Assembly: GCA_001872725.1 (NCBI GenBank)
Contig: MNWR01000039.1
Location: 1-33,834, forward strand
From: Proteobacteria bacterium CG1_02_64_396
GTDB lineage: Bacteria; Pseudomonadota; MNWR01; CG1-02-64-396
DNA length: 33,834 nucleotides
Direction of reading: 5' to 3'
Shown here: piece by piece, positions 1-6,952 of the stretch
Layout: each line of letters begins with the position of its first letter
How positions within the stretch are numbered: position 1 is the stretch's first letter
Program-made: the position numbers and the translations under genes
The notes under the pieces: generated by a model
Seen by the model: only the letters and a program-made list of their open reading frames with translations
What the model was told of the DNA's origin: nothing
Database searches by the model: none

Positions 1-2
1 CC

Positions 3-902
3 GAGGTTGTTTTACCCAACGGCAAGGTGATCGAATACATCATCGACGGCCGCAACCGCCGGGTGGGGAAAAAGGTGGATGGGGTGCTCACCCAAGGCTT
101 CCTCTACCAGGATCAACTCAACCCGGTGGCGGAATTGGATGGGGCGGGGAATGTGGTTTCCCTGTTCGTTTACGGCTCAAAGGCCAACGTGCCCGATTAC
201 CTGGTGCGCGGCGGGGTCACCTACCGGATTGTCTCCGACCACCTGGGCAGCCCCCGTTTGGTAGTGAACGCCGCCGATGGAACGGTGGTGCAGCGGATCG
301 ATTACGACGAATGGGGGAATGTGCGGTTCGATTCCAATCCGGGCTTCCAACCGTTTGGATTTGCGGGGGGGATTGCGGATAACGACACTGGGCTGATTCG
401 ATTCGGCGCCAGGGATTACGATCCGCAAACGGGACGGTGGACGGCGAAGGATCCCATCCTTTTTGAGGGTGGGGATGGGAATCTGTATGGGTATGTCCTA
501 AGGAATCCGATAAACTTTATCGATCCGTTGGGGCTTTGGGGTTATGCAACTGAATACAGTACAACTGGAGAAGGATTAACTGGTGATATAACGATTATTG
601 AAGGCGCTGTTGATCAGGTATATCAAGATGTGAGTGGAACTACGTCCGATGCAACGGTGACATATTCAACAAATGGCGAACACACTTCACCTGCATCGAA
701 GCATTATACTGGTGAGGCGGTAGATTTGCGGACACGTGATCTCACCACTAACACCCAAAAAGTTGAGTTTAAGGAGCAGCTCCAAGATCTACTCGGTTCA
801 GATTATGATGTTATACTTGAGCCAGACCACATCCACCTTGAATACGACCCCGATATAAAAACATTGAAGCCTGATAAGCCTTTAAAGATACGGTGCCCAT
901 AA
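3..902 (+). CDS. RHS-repeat toxin, C-terminal part with LAS/M15-like metallopeptidase tip
   Basis: The frame is open to the left edge, so this is the 3' end of a larger gene; a GTG at 27 is internal. The segment up to about 536 encodes YD/RHS repeats and ends in the RHS core signature ([13 protein letters not shown]), after which RHS proteins carry a variable toxin tip. The tip (about 537-899) has [10 protein letters not shown] (His codon 702-704, Asp 723-725) and EPDHIH (Glu 819-821, His 828-830). These match the SxHxxGxAxD and ExxH zinc/catalytic motifs of LAS peptidases such as VanX and other M15 enzymes. Those enzymes cut D-Ala-containing peptides, so a peptidoglycan target is inferred, not shown. 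Base composition falls sharply at the tip, as expected for an exchanged module. A small exported protein starts one base after the stop. The RHS identity is sure; the tip function is likely. Confidence 0.9.
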   Translation, partial: EVVLPNGKVIEYIIDGRNRRVGKKVDGVLTQGFLYQDQLNPVAELDGAGNVVSLFVYGSKANVPDYLVRGGVTYRIVSDHLGSPRLVVNAADGTVVQRIDYDEWGNVRFDSNPGFQPFGFAGGIADNDTGLIRFGARDYDPQTGRWTAKDPILFEGGDGNLYGYVLRNPINFIDPLGLWGYATEYSTTGEGLTGDITIIEGAVDQVYQDVSGTTSDATVTYSTNGEHTSPASKHYTGEAVDLRTRDLTTNTQKVEFKEQLQDLLGSDYDVILEPDHIHLEYDPDIKTLKPDKPLKIRCP

Positions 903-903
903 G

Positions 904-1431
904 ATGAAACTACTTCTTGTAGGATTGGCATTAGCGCTATTTTCGCAAAATGCTATTGCTAGAGAACTTATTAATGAAGATTTACCTGCGGGGTGGCGTC
1001 TTCCAACGGATGAGGATGTTAGTAGTGGATGGGCTTATTATCGAAGTGAGTATTCTTCCCCGTACTCTATAGACGCAGACTTTGATGGTGATGGGGCTAT
1101 TGATGCGGCACGGATATTGTTTTTTATAGGAGATAGTAATAGATGGGGGGTCTTTGTTTTTCTGTCGCGAGGGGGTAGTTTTAATATCCAGCAAATATAT
1201 ACGTCAAAAGGCAGGATTCCTGCGCAATCCGTTGGCTTGATTTCGGTTGATGGCGACTTAAAAACAGCATGTTCAAAGGGGTATTTTTCGCCGCTAGATT
1301 GTGTTGGAGATCCAGGTGTTTTACGGCTAAGAAATAGTGCAATAAAAATGCTCATGTTTGAAGGCGCGGCTTCCGTTTTTGTATATGACAAAAACAGCGA
1401 TAATTTTATTCGTTACTGGATAAGCGATTGA
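904..1431 (+). CDS. Exported small protein, putative immunity to the RHS tip
   Basis: This encodes 175 residues with a clear Sec signal peptide: MKLLLVGLALALFSQ followed by an AIA cleavage site before Arg20. The mature part contains DADFDGDGAIDAARI, an Asp-rich loop like the calcium-binding or FG-GAP-type loops of secreted proteins, and two cysteines (in TACSKG and LDCVGD) that could form a disulphide in the periplasm. I recognise no family. The ATG follows the toxin stop by one base, so the two are probably translationally coupled, and both share the same AT-rich composition unlike the rest of the window. In RHS loci the gene directly after the tip is usually the cognate immunity gene. A periplasmic location suits an effector acting on the cell wall. 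Immunity function is inferred from position only. Confidence 0.75.
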   Translation: MKLLLVGLALALFSQNAIARELINEDLPAGWRLPTDEDVSSGWAYYRSEYSSPYSIDADFDGDGAIDAARILFFIGDSNRWGVFVFLSRGGSFNIQQIYTSKGRIPAQSVGLISVDGDLKTACSKGYFSPLDCVGDPGVLRLRNSAIKMLMFEGAASVFVYDKNSDNFIRYWISD

Positions 1432-1446
1432 CATGATTCACAACAG

Positions 1447-1532
1447 AGGCATCGGGGTCTACCATCGGATTTTCCAGCAAAGTGACGCGGTCGGCTTGGA
1501 GCGTTAGCATCCCCCTTGGCGGGGGTGTGGCT
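1447..1532. repeat. Direct repeat copy 1 flanking IS110 remnant
   Basis: An 86-base segment beginning AGGCATCGGGGTCTACCATC. It recurs with few differences at 1943-2029, and its central part (CTACCATCGGATTTTCCAGC) recurs at 29577-29603. The copies share an end containing GTTAGCATCCC and GGCGGGGGTGTGGCT. In one frame the second copy reads KGIGLYHRIFPAK, close to the stretch that follows the conserved Glu in IS110-type transposases. The repeat may therefore be the collapsed 3' part of the element. Confidence 0.7.
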
Positions 1533-1699
1533 CCTGGGGTCGGTGGCCCTTGGCTCGCTCGACCTTGAAATGCAGCCCCCGCCACTTTGCATCGTCCGTT
1601 GGGTCAACCGGGATGGTGCCGATCAGCCTTCTGATGTGGCTCTGAGAGTAGACGCGACCGGCGGACGAACCGGTACGTCTGACCGACGCAGGCCACGCC
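1533..1699 (+). other. Non-coding stretch before IS110 transposase fragment; possible bridge-RNA region
   Basis: About 167 bases lie between the first direct repeat and the transposase ATG, with no credible gene. In IS110-group elements the non-coding end upstream of the transposase encodes the bridge RNA that pairs with target and donor, and its length is of this order. I cannot fold it reliably by eye, so bridge-RNA content is only an inference from position. Confidence 0.25.
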
Positions 1700-1987
1700 A
1701 TGAACACTCCCCCCAGTACCGACATTCGCGTTTGCGTTGATGTCGGCAGCCGCAAGCACAGCGTCGCGGTCGGCCTTGCCGACGGGCGCTTCCTCGACGC
1801 CTTCGAGGTGGATCGCCGCCCCGAAGGGTTCGACCGATTCTTCCAGCGCATCGACGATATTCAGCGCCAGCATGGCGGCAAGGTCTCGGTGGCGATGGAG
1901 GGGTACAACGGTTGGGCGCGTCCCCTCGACAGCCTTGTCCAAAGGCATCGGGCTCTACCATCGGATTTTTCCAGCAAAGTGACGTGA
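1700..1987 (+). pseudogene. IS110-family (DEDD) transposase, N-terminal fragment
   Basis: The 95-codon frame starts MNTPPSTDIRVCVDVGSRKH and holds the first acidic residue (Asp14 in CVDVGS) and the second (Glu67 in SVAMEGYNG) of the DEDD RuvC-like domain of IS110 transposases. The match stops near PLDSLV. After that the frame runs out of register into the second direct repeat and ends. Intact family members are roughly 300-400 residues and have a C-terminal Tnp20 domain with a catalytic Ser, absent here. The copy cannot be active by itself. It lies between two 86-87 bp direct repeats, suggesting internal deletion. Confidence 0.8.
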
Positions 1988-2029
1988 TGGCTCCCTAGCG
2001 TTAGCATCCCTGTTGGCGGGGGTGTGGCT
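1943..2029. repeat. Direct repeat copy 2 flanking IS110 remnant
   Basis: An 87-base near-copy of 1447-1532 that begins inside the transposase fragment frame and continues past its stop. Differences are single-base changes and one extra T in the T-run. The remaining bases to 2116 hold nothing that I recognise. Confidence 0.7.
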
Positions 2030-2116
2030 CATTTGGGGGGGCCGTCGCCTTTCCGTTGGGCGTTCCGATAACGCCTCTGCTATCGCTGGGAATCAAAAAC
2101 TCAAACGGCCCCTCCC

Positions 2117-3247
2117 CTACGCCCCCTGCGGCAGAGCCCCGTAGGAAACCGCAAACTCCGTCTTGAACAGCTCCCAGGTTCCCCCCGCGATCGATTCTCG
2201 AATCCGCTGCATCAGATTCAGATAGAAGGCCAGGTTGTGCACCGTGAGCAGCATGGGGGCGAGCATCTCTTGGCTGAGGTAGAGGTGGCGTAGGTAGGCC
2301 CGGGAAAAACGGCTGCAGGTCGGGCAGGGGCAGGCGGGATCGAGGGGGCGGTCGTCCTCGATAAAACGGGCCTGCTTGATCGTCAGCACCCCCTGGCTGG
2401 TGAACAGCGAGCCGTTGCGGGCGTTGCGGGTCGGCATGACGCAATCGAACATGTCGATCCCGGCATCGACCGCCATGACGATGTCCTTCGGCCGCCCCAC
2501 CCCCATCAAATAACGGGGGCGCTCAGTGGGGAGCAGCGGCGCGGTGGAACGTACCACCTCTTCGATGATCTCCTCCGGCTCCCCCACCGAAACCCCGCCG
2601 ATGGCCAGCCCCTGAAAGGGCATATGGGAAAGCTCGGCGACCGCCTCGGCCCGCAAATCCAAAAACCGCCCCCCTTGCACGATGCCGAATAGCCCTCCGG
2701 GGCCGGGACTGGCCTCGTAGGCGTTCCAGGCCCGTTTGGCCCAGCGGTTCGAAAGGGCGGTGGCCCGCGCCACATCGTCGCGCTCGGCCATGCCGGGGGG
2801 GCATTCGTCCAGGCACATCATGATGTCGGAGCGCAGTTTCTGCTGGATGCGCACCACGTTCTCGGGGGTGAGCATGTGTTTGGCGCCGTCGAGGTGACTC
2901 TGAAAGGTAACCCCCTCCTCGGTGATCTTGCGTTGCCCCGCCAGTGAAAAGACCTGGAAGCCGCCCGAGTCGGTCAGGGTCGAACCGCCCCACCCCATGA
3001 ACTTGTGCAGGCCGCCAAAGCGGTCGATGAGATCCTCTCCGGGGCGCAGGTGCAGGTGGTAGGTGTTGCCCAGGACGATCTCGGCCCCGAGGTCGGCGAG
3101 CAGGTCGGGATCCATCCCCTTGATCGTCGCCTTGGTCCCCACCGGCATGAAGGCGGGGGTCTCGGCGGTGCCGTGGGGGGTGGTGATCCGACCGCGACGG
3201 GGGCCGCTTTGACGGTTGCCGGCGAGGAATTGGTAGGTGATGGGCAT
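2117..3247 (-). CDS. tgt: Queuine tRNA-ribosyltransferase (tRNA-guanine transglycosylase)
   Basis: The enzyme exchanges guanine-34 for preQ1 in the anticodon of tRNAs for Asp, Asn, His and Tyr. The 376-residue chain from the chosen ATG compares with 375 in E. coli. Visible landmarks are RRGRITTPHG and TPAFMPVGTKATIKGM near the start, the DSGGFQ loop with a catalytic Asp, GIVQGG in the substrate pocket, GIDMFDCVMPTRNARNG with the nucleophilic Asp, and the zinc site CPCPTC with a following His (SRAYLRHL). A TTG nine codons upstream (3274) would also be open; I chose the ATG because the length then fits the family. Neither start has a strong Shine-Dalgarno sequence. The usual neighbours queA and yajC are absent; it stands alone between mobile debris and a broken Abi gene. 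Confidence 0.95.
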   Translation of the reverse strand: MPITYQFLAGNRQSGPRRGRITTPHGTAETPAFMPVGTKATIKGMDPDLLADLGAEIVLGNTYHLHLRPGEDLIDRFGGLHKFMGWGGSTLTDSGGFQVFSLAGQRKITEEGVTFQSHLDGAKHMLTPENVVRIQQKLRSDIMMCLDECPPGMAERDDVARATALSNRWAKRAWNAYEASPGPGGLFGIVQGGRFLDLRAEAVAELSHMPFQGLAIGGVSVGEPEEIIEEVVRSTAPLLPTERPRYLMGVGRPKDIVMAVDAGIDMFDCVMPTRNARNGSLFTSQGVLTIKQARFIEDDRPLDPACPCPTCSRFSRAYLRHLYLSQEMLAPMLLTVHNLAFYLNLMQRIRESIAGGTWELFKTEFAVSYGALPQGA

Positions 3248-3307
3248 GGGGACTTTCGCTGCGGGTTTGGCCAAACAAGGGAGGCCGAATCTTGGGGGTT
3301 AACCCCT

Positions 3308-4031
3308 TTAAGGTCCAGCCGACGGTTCAGCGCAGACCGGGTGCCATAAAGGGTGCAAGGTGAATCGCGCCCCCTCCCAACCCGCCCCGTGCACCTCATG
3401 GAAGCGGTCGACCAGGGTTACGGCGTCGCCCATGGCCGGATTCATCCAGCTTAAGGTTTCGAGCATGGTCCGGTGCTGCGCCGCCAAGTCGCGCCAATGC
3501 CAGATCGGCTCGTGGTGGAAAATCCGGTTGCGCAGGGTGCGGATGGCGTTCAGACGGGGCGACAACACCGCCCGGCGGCATCGCCTGAAAGAAACGGCGC
3601 TGCTTCAGCAACCGTGGCCACGAGATTTGCCCGTGTTCGTACCGGCGGTCGAACAACCGAGTCCAAAACCCGAAGGTCAATTCGGCCACGATCCGGTCGG
3701 CAGTCTCCTCCTTGCCCCCTTTGCGCAGTTGCTCGCACGCCTTGACGACCGAGTGAAGTTCGCGTGCATCCAACACGGTGCCCGGCATGGTCATCCAATC
3801 CTCCCGTCCCGTCAGATCGCTCAGCGCTTCGTGAAGCGTGTTGCGTAACGTGACCTCGAAGGTGTGAAACAGGGGGTACAGGCTTTCCCCCAAACGCACG
3901 TTCCAAAAGTAGTGGGCCAACAGCCCCTCGGCGTGATCGGGCGCCCCCTTGTCCACATACCCCCGCAGCCGTTCGTGGGCGATGGCGTCGATGATTCGTC
4001 GGCCGAATGGGGCTCCAATTTTCGATTGCAT
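3308..4031 (-). pseudogene. Abi-like HEPN-domain protein, frameshifted
   Basis: Two overlapping frames together make one Abi-family protein. The 5' part starts at ATG 4031, behind a strong AAGGAG, with MQSKIGAPFGRRIIDAIAHE. It runs through LLAHYFWNVRLGESLYPLFH, FEVTLRNTLHEAL and AELTFGFWTRLFDRRYEHG to about 3560. The 3' part continues in another frame with LSPRLNAIRTLRNRIFHHEP and ends at 3308. RNRIFH is the R-x4-H motif of HEPN RNases, and FHHEPIWH is typical of this Abi group. One base appears to be missing around 3550-3565 (GGTGTTGTCGCC). It could be a real inactivating mutation or an assembly error. Intact homologues are phage-defence or toxin-like; a function for this copy is unproven. 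Confidence 0.8.
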
Positions 4032-4065
4032 CCGCAGCTCCTTTTTCCTAGCGTTCGCCCGCCGT

Positions 4066-4120
4066 CCCCGGGTAAATCCTCTCCCAGCTTCGTGCTGGTG
4101 CATGATCCCGGGGTTTTTTT
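4066..4120 (+). terminator. Terminator-like hairpin without a matching gene
   Basis: CCCCGGG at 4066-4072 pairs with CCCGGGG at 4107-4113, enclosing a smaller CCAGC/GCTGG hairpin, and is followed by seven T. This has terminator form for plus-strand RNA, but no plus-strand gene lies upstream. It may belong to the adjacent repeat element or be a leftover of a lost gene. Confidence 0.35.
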
Positions 4121-4134
4121 ATGCCTGCTTAAGG

Positions 4135-4317
4135 CCGGACTTTCCATAAATTCGCCCGATGATCGCGTAGGACTTTGATTTCAATGGGGCTCGCCTCAAG
4201 GCGTCTACTTCTGGTTTGTGAGCCCGTGGCGTAGCCATGCCTACGTTCAAGCGCACAAAAAAAACCAGTGCAATCAAAAGACAAGCGCGGGCGGAACGAG
4301 ATTGATGAAAAGTCCGG
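4135..4317. repeat. MITE-like element with imperfect terminal inverted repeats
   Basis: The left end starts CCGGACTTTCCATAAAT and the right end, read on the other strand, starts CCGGACTTTTCATCAAT. A second patch about 35-50 bases in (ACTTTGATTTCAATGG against CTTTTGATTGCACTGG) also matches. The element is about 183 bases, has no coding capacity and abuts the lpdA stop codon. It could be a non-autonomous transposon or a long hairpin acting as the 3' end of the lpdA transcript. Confidence 0.45.
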
Positions 4318-4318
4318 G

Positions 4319-5626
4319 TTAGGCCCCCTCCCCCAGCAACAACGCAGCCTCCCGCACCGCCTCCCCCAGCGTCGGATGGGCCGCCACCGTCTTCGCAAAA
4401 ACGGAGGGGGTCAGCTTGAGCTGCACCGCCAACGCCACCGGGGCGATCAGTTCGCTCGCCTCGATCCCGACGATGCTGCCGCCGCAGATCGCCCCATCCT
4501 CCCCGGCATACAGCTGCACGAAGCCGTCGGTGGCGTTCAGGGTGCGGGCGCGGCCGTTGGCGGCCAGGTTGATGCGGGCGGAGCGGTTCGATACCGCCCC
4601 CACCGTCGCCGCCTCGGGGAAGGCAAAAATGCAGGCGGGGATGGCGCGGCCTTCAAAACGGCCGTCGATCCCCGCGAGCACCTCAGCGACCACCTCCCCC
4701 TGCCGTGAGGCGACGTGGGCCAGCCCCTGACCGGCGACATCGCCGATGGCGAAGACGCTGGGCAGGGTGGTGCGGCATTGGGCGTCGACCTCGATCCCGA
4801 AGCGGCCCACGTCGATCCCGAGGGCGGCCAAGTCCCCCACCCCGGTGTTGGGGCGCCGCCCCACCGCGACCAGAAGCTCATCGAAACCGACCGGCTCGCT
4901 CAGCCCCTCGACCGTAGCAACCCCGGCCTCGGCGCCGCGCACCAAGCAGCCGGTGCGAATCGTCACCCCACCCCGTTGCAACGCCCCGGTCAGCGCCTGG
5001 GCCACCTCGGGATCGACCCCCGGCAGCAACCGCTCGGTCGCCTCGACCACCGTCACCTTGCTGCCCAGGGCAGCGGCGATGGCGGCGAATTCGACCCCGA
5101 TCACCCCGCCACCGACGATGAGCAACCGCTCGGGCAGCGCCTCAAGATCGAACAGATCGCGGTTGGTGATCCCCGCCAAACCGGAGATCTCGGCGGGGCG
5201 CGAACCGGTGGCGATGACGATGTGGCGGGCCGCAATCCGCCGCTCGCCGTCGATGCTTACCAGGTGTGGCCCCTCAATCCGCCCCCAGCCACCCATCGTC
5301 TCGACTCCGGCATCCTTGAGCAGCCGCTCGATCCCCATGCGCGAGCTCTTCACCACCCGTTGCACATGCCCCTTGGCCTTGCCCCAGTCGAGCTGCGCCG
5401 CCCCGAGGTTCACCCCAAGCCGGGCCGCCCCCTGGGGCGCCTTCATCATCTTGGCGACCGCGTGCAGCGCCTTGGTTGGGATGCAGCCCCAGTTGGTGCA
5501 CTCCCCCCCCAGCGCCCCCGCCTCGATCAGCGCCGTCTTCAGACCGCGCCGGGCCGCCTCCACGGCGCAAACATAGCCGCCGGGACCGCCGCCGATCACC
5601 ACCACATCGAATTCGAACCCGCTCAT
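4319..5626 (-). CDS. lpdA: Dihydrolipoyl dehydrogenase (L-protein / E3)
   Basis: This flavoprotein reoxidises dihydrolipoyl groups with NAD+; here it most likely serves the glycine cleavage H-protein. The 435-residue chain has an FAD-binding GGGPGGY near residue 12, the redox disulphide Cys43-Cys48 in GGECTNWGCIPTKAL, the NAD-binding GGGVIGVEFA, AIGDVAGQGLAHVA in the second FAD contact, and AHPTLGEAV at the C-terminus with the catalytic His of the partner subunit. It is shorter than the usual 460-475; part of the loss is near PEAATVGAVSNRSARINLAA, where about a dozen residues are missing. I chose the ATG that overlaps the lplA stop as ATGA; another ATG lies five codons upstream. It is the last gene of the gcv/lip block, which supports a dedicated role in glycine cleavage. 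Confidence 0.95.
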   Translation of the reverse strand: MSGFEFDVVVIGGGPGGYVCAVEAARRGLKTALIEAGALGGECTNWGCIPTKALHAVAKMMKAPQGAARLGVNLGAAQLDWGKAKGHVQRVVKSSRMGIERLLKDAGVETMGGWGRIEGPHLVSIDGERRIAARHIVIATGSRPAEISGLAGITNRDLFDLEALPERLLIVGGGVIGVEFAAIAAALGSKVTVVEATERLLPGVDPEVAQALTGALQRGGVTIRTGCLVRGAEAGVATVEGLSEPVGFDELLVAVGRRPNTGVGDLAALGIDVGRFGIEVDAQCRTTLPSVFAIGDVAGQGLAHVASRQGEVVAEVLAGIDGRFEGRAIPACIFAFPEAATVGAVSNRSARINLAANGRARTLNATDGFVQLYAGEDGAICGGSIVGIEASELIAPVALAVQLKLTPSVFAKTVAAHPTLGEAVREAALLLGEGA

Positions 5627-6387
5627 CGCCGCATCACCCATTCGTCGCTTGCGTACTTTTTTAGCAAATCGGGAATTCTTTTTTGTTCGTCCGCCGTTAA
5701 GGAAGCGGGGGTGAGGGTGAGATCCAAAGCCTCGACAAATCCCGCTTGCATCGCCGCCGCCGCTTCACCGAAGCCGACCTCCCGTCCCAGAATTTGCTCG
5801 GCTGAGGTTACCCTTTGTCGTACATCCCGGATCAGTTTGCCCCGCATCTTCTCGTCGGCCACTTGGAGCAACCGGAACATCCGCTCCACGTCGACCCCGA
5901 GTAAAACGGTGCCGTGTTGCAACAGCCCCCCGTGTTTGCGGGTTTGAGCCTGACCGCCGAGTTTTTGTGGAATGTCGTTCGCCGTAACCACGTCGTTGAG
6001 GGGGGCAAAGCGGGCCGCGATGCCCAACTTTGCCAGCCCCGCCACGACGCCTGTGCAGATCCTTTCGTAGCTCTCCAGAATCGTCCCCGCCCCCAGGGGA
6101 TGCCCGGCGGGGAGGACCAACGAGTAGGTCAGCTCGGCGTCGTGAAAGACCGCTCCACCGCCGGTGATGCGACGAACGACCGTCACCCCCTCGCTACGGC
6201 AGGCGGTCAGGTCGAGCTCGTCCCCCGCCGATTGAAAATAGCCCAGACTCACCGCCGCCGGGGACCAGGCGTAGAGGCGCAGGGTCGGAATCGCCTCCAC
6301 CCCCCCCAGCAAAATTGCCTCGTCGACCGCCATGTTGCGGGCGGCGGGCTGGGGGCCATCGACGATCAGCCGCAGCTCATTCGCCAT
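5623..6387 (-). CDS. lplA: Lipoate-protein ligase A, catalytic chain of a two-part ligase
   Basis: This 254-residue protein of the LplA/LipB/LipM fold attaches lipoate (or octanoate) to the lysine of lipoyl domains, here probably GcvH. Conserved features are RRITGGGAVFHD (residues 72-83, lipoyl-AMP binding), KLGGQAQ with catalytic Lys142, and LLQHGTVLL. The C-terminal accessory domain of E. coli-type LplA is absent but is encoded by the gene just upstream (lplB), as in Thermoplasma. The only cysteines (63 and 111) come before the catalytic lysine, so the Cys-dependent octanoyltransferase LipM is less likely. The start overlaps the lplB stop by 11 bases and the stop overlaps the lpdA start, so the three are co-translated. 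Ligase versus transferase activity cannot be decided from sequence alone. Confidence 0.88.
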   Translation of the reverse strand: MANELRLIVDGPQPAARNMAVDEAILLGGVEAIPTLRLYAWSPAAVSLGYFQSAGDELDLTACRSEGVTVVRRITGGGAVFHDAELTYSLVLPAGHPLGAGTILESYERICTGVVAGLAKLGIAARFAPLNDVVTANDIPQKLGGQAQTRKHGGLLQHGTVLLGVDVERMFRLLQVADEKMRGKLIRDVRQRVTSAEQILGREVGFGEAAAAMQAGFVEALDLTLTPASLTADEQKRIPDLLKKYASDEWVMRR

Positions 6388-6676
6388 GGCCCGCCTCCTG
6401 AATCCCCTTCTCGATGGCCGCTTTCAGGTCGTCGGGGGTGATGCCAAACCATTGGGCCGGATGACTCTGCACTGCCGAGTCGAGCATTTCGCCCACCGCT
6501 CGCTTGGTGGCAGGGCCTCCTAAAAAAACGGCCTCGATCGCCTCCAAAGCCTCTTCGGGGTGGATGAAAAAGTCGCCCTCGACCCGCAGCCGAGCGATGC
6601 GTCCCCCCTCCAGGCGCAGCTTGACCCGGAAGAGTTTGCCGCCGGGGGGTTTTTCGGTGATGAGGATTTCAGGCAT
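6377..6676 (-). CDS. lplB: Lipoate-protein ligase accessory subunit (LplB-like)
   Basis: This 99-residue protein begins MPEILITEKPPGGKLFRVKL. It resembles the C-terminal accessory domain of bacterial lipoate ligases: a small alpha/beta unit with RVEGDFFIHPEEALEAIEAV and a final helix after WFGITPDDLKAAI. In split systems this chain is needed for lipoate adenylation by LplA. The frame is open further upstream, but that part reads through repeat DNA; the ATG at 6676 gives the domain its normal length. It overlaps lplA by 11 bases. The 276-base gap to lipA holds repeats only, so it may have its own promoter. Confidence 0.8.
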   Translation of the reverse strand: MPEILITEKPPGGKLFRVKLRLEGGRIARLRVEGDFFIHPEEALEAIEAVFLGGPATKRAVGEMLDSAVQSHPAQWFGITPDDLKAAIEKGIQEAGHGE

Positions 6677-6718
6677 GAGGCAGGCTCGATTGATCTGTGG
6701 AAACAATTCGGCATCGGG

Positions 6719-6756
6719 TGGATTCCGGGTTGCCTTTGGCGCCCCGGAATGACGCG
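6719..6756. repeat. REP-like palindrome
   Basis: ATTCCGGGTTGCC and GGCGCCCCGGAATGAC form an imperfect palindrome built on CCGGG/CCCGG, resembling the common proteobacterial REP with a CCCGGAAT core. It is one of several repeats in the lplB-lipA gap. Confidence 0.45.
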
Positions 6757-6777
6757 AAGGGTGGGCGGCGTTGCGGC

Positions 6778-6902
6778 GTAGGGTGCATCCACCAACCGCC
6801 CTCACCCCGACCCCCGCTCATCCCGATTGGGAACCCAAGGCCCATCTGTCGGGGGTTCACCCACCGCTGGTTTGGTGGATGCGCTGCGTTTATCCACCCT
6901 AC
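6778..6902. repeat. REP-like pair in lplB-lipA gap
   Basis: A half copy (GTAGGGTGCATCCACC, 6778-6793) and an inverted fuller copy (GGTGGATGCGCTGCG... to CACCCTAC, 6874-6902) bracket about 80 bases. The same palindrome, of the form GTAGGGTGGATAAGC plus GCGCATCCACC, occurs at 12176-12204, 12300-12326, 33212-33240 and in the tandem array at the right end. Confidence 0.7.
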
Positions 6903-6952
6903 GAACTGCTTCTTACGGTTTTCCTTTTTGAACATGACCGCGCAACCGCCCC

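Noticed and set aside
1604-1948. Minus-strand frames over the IS110 fragment
   Set aside because: The plus strand carries DEDD transposase motifs; the minus frames have none.
4715-5947. 410-codon plus-strand frame
   Set aside because: It is antisense to lpdA and lplA and has the skewed composition of a GC-rich shadow frame; both minus-strand genes have clear motifs.
5623-6387. Octanoyltransferase LipM or LipB
   Set aside because: The RRxTGGGAVFHD and KLGGQAQ motifs and the LplB partner favour a ligase, and no cysteine lies after the catalytic Lys; not fully excluded.
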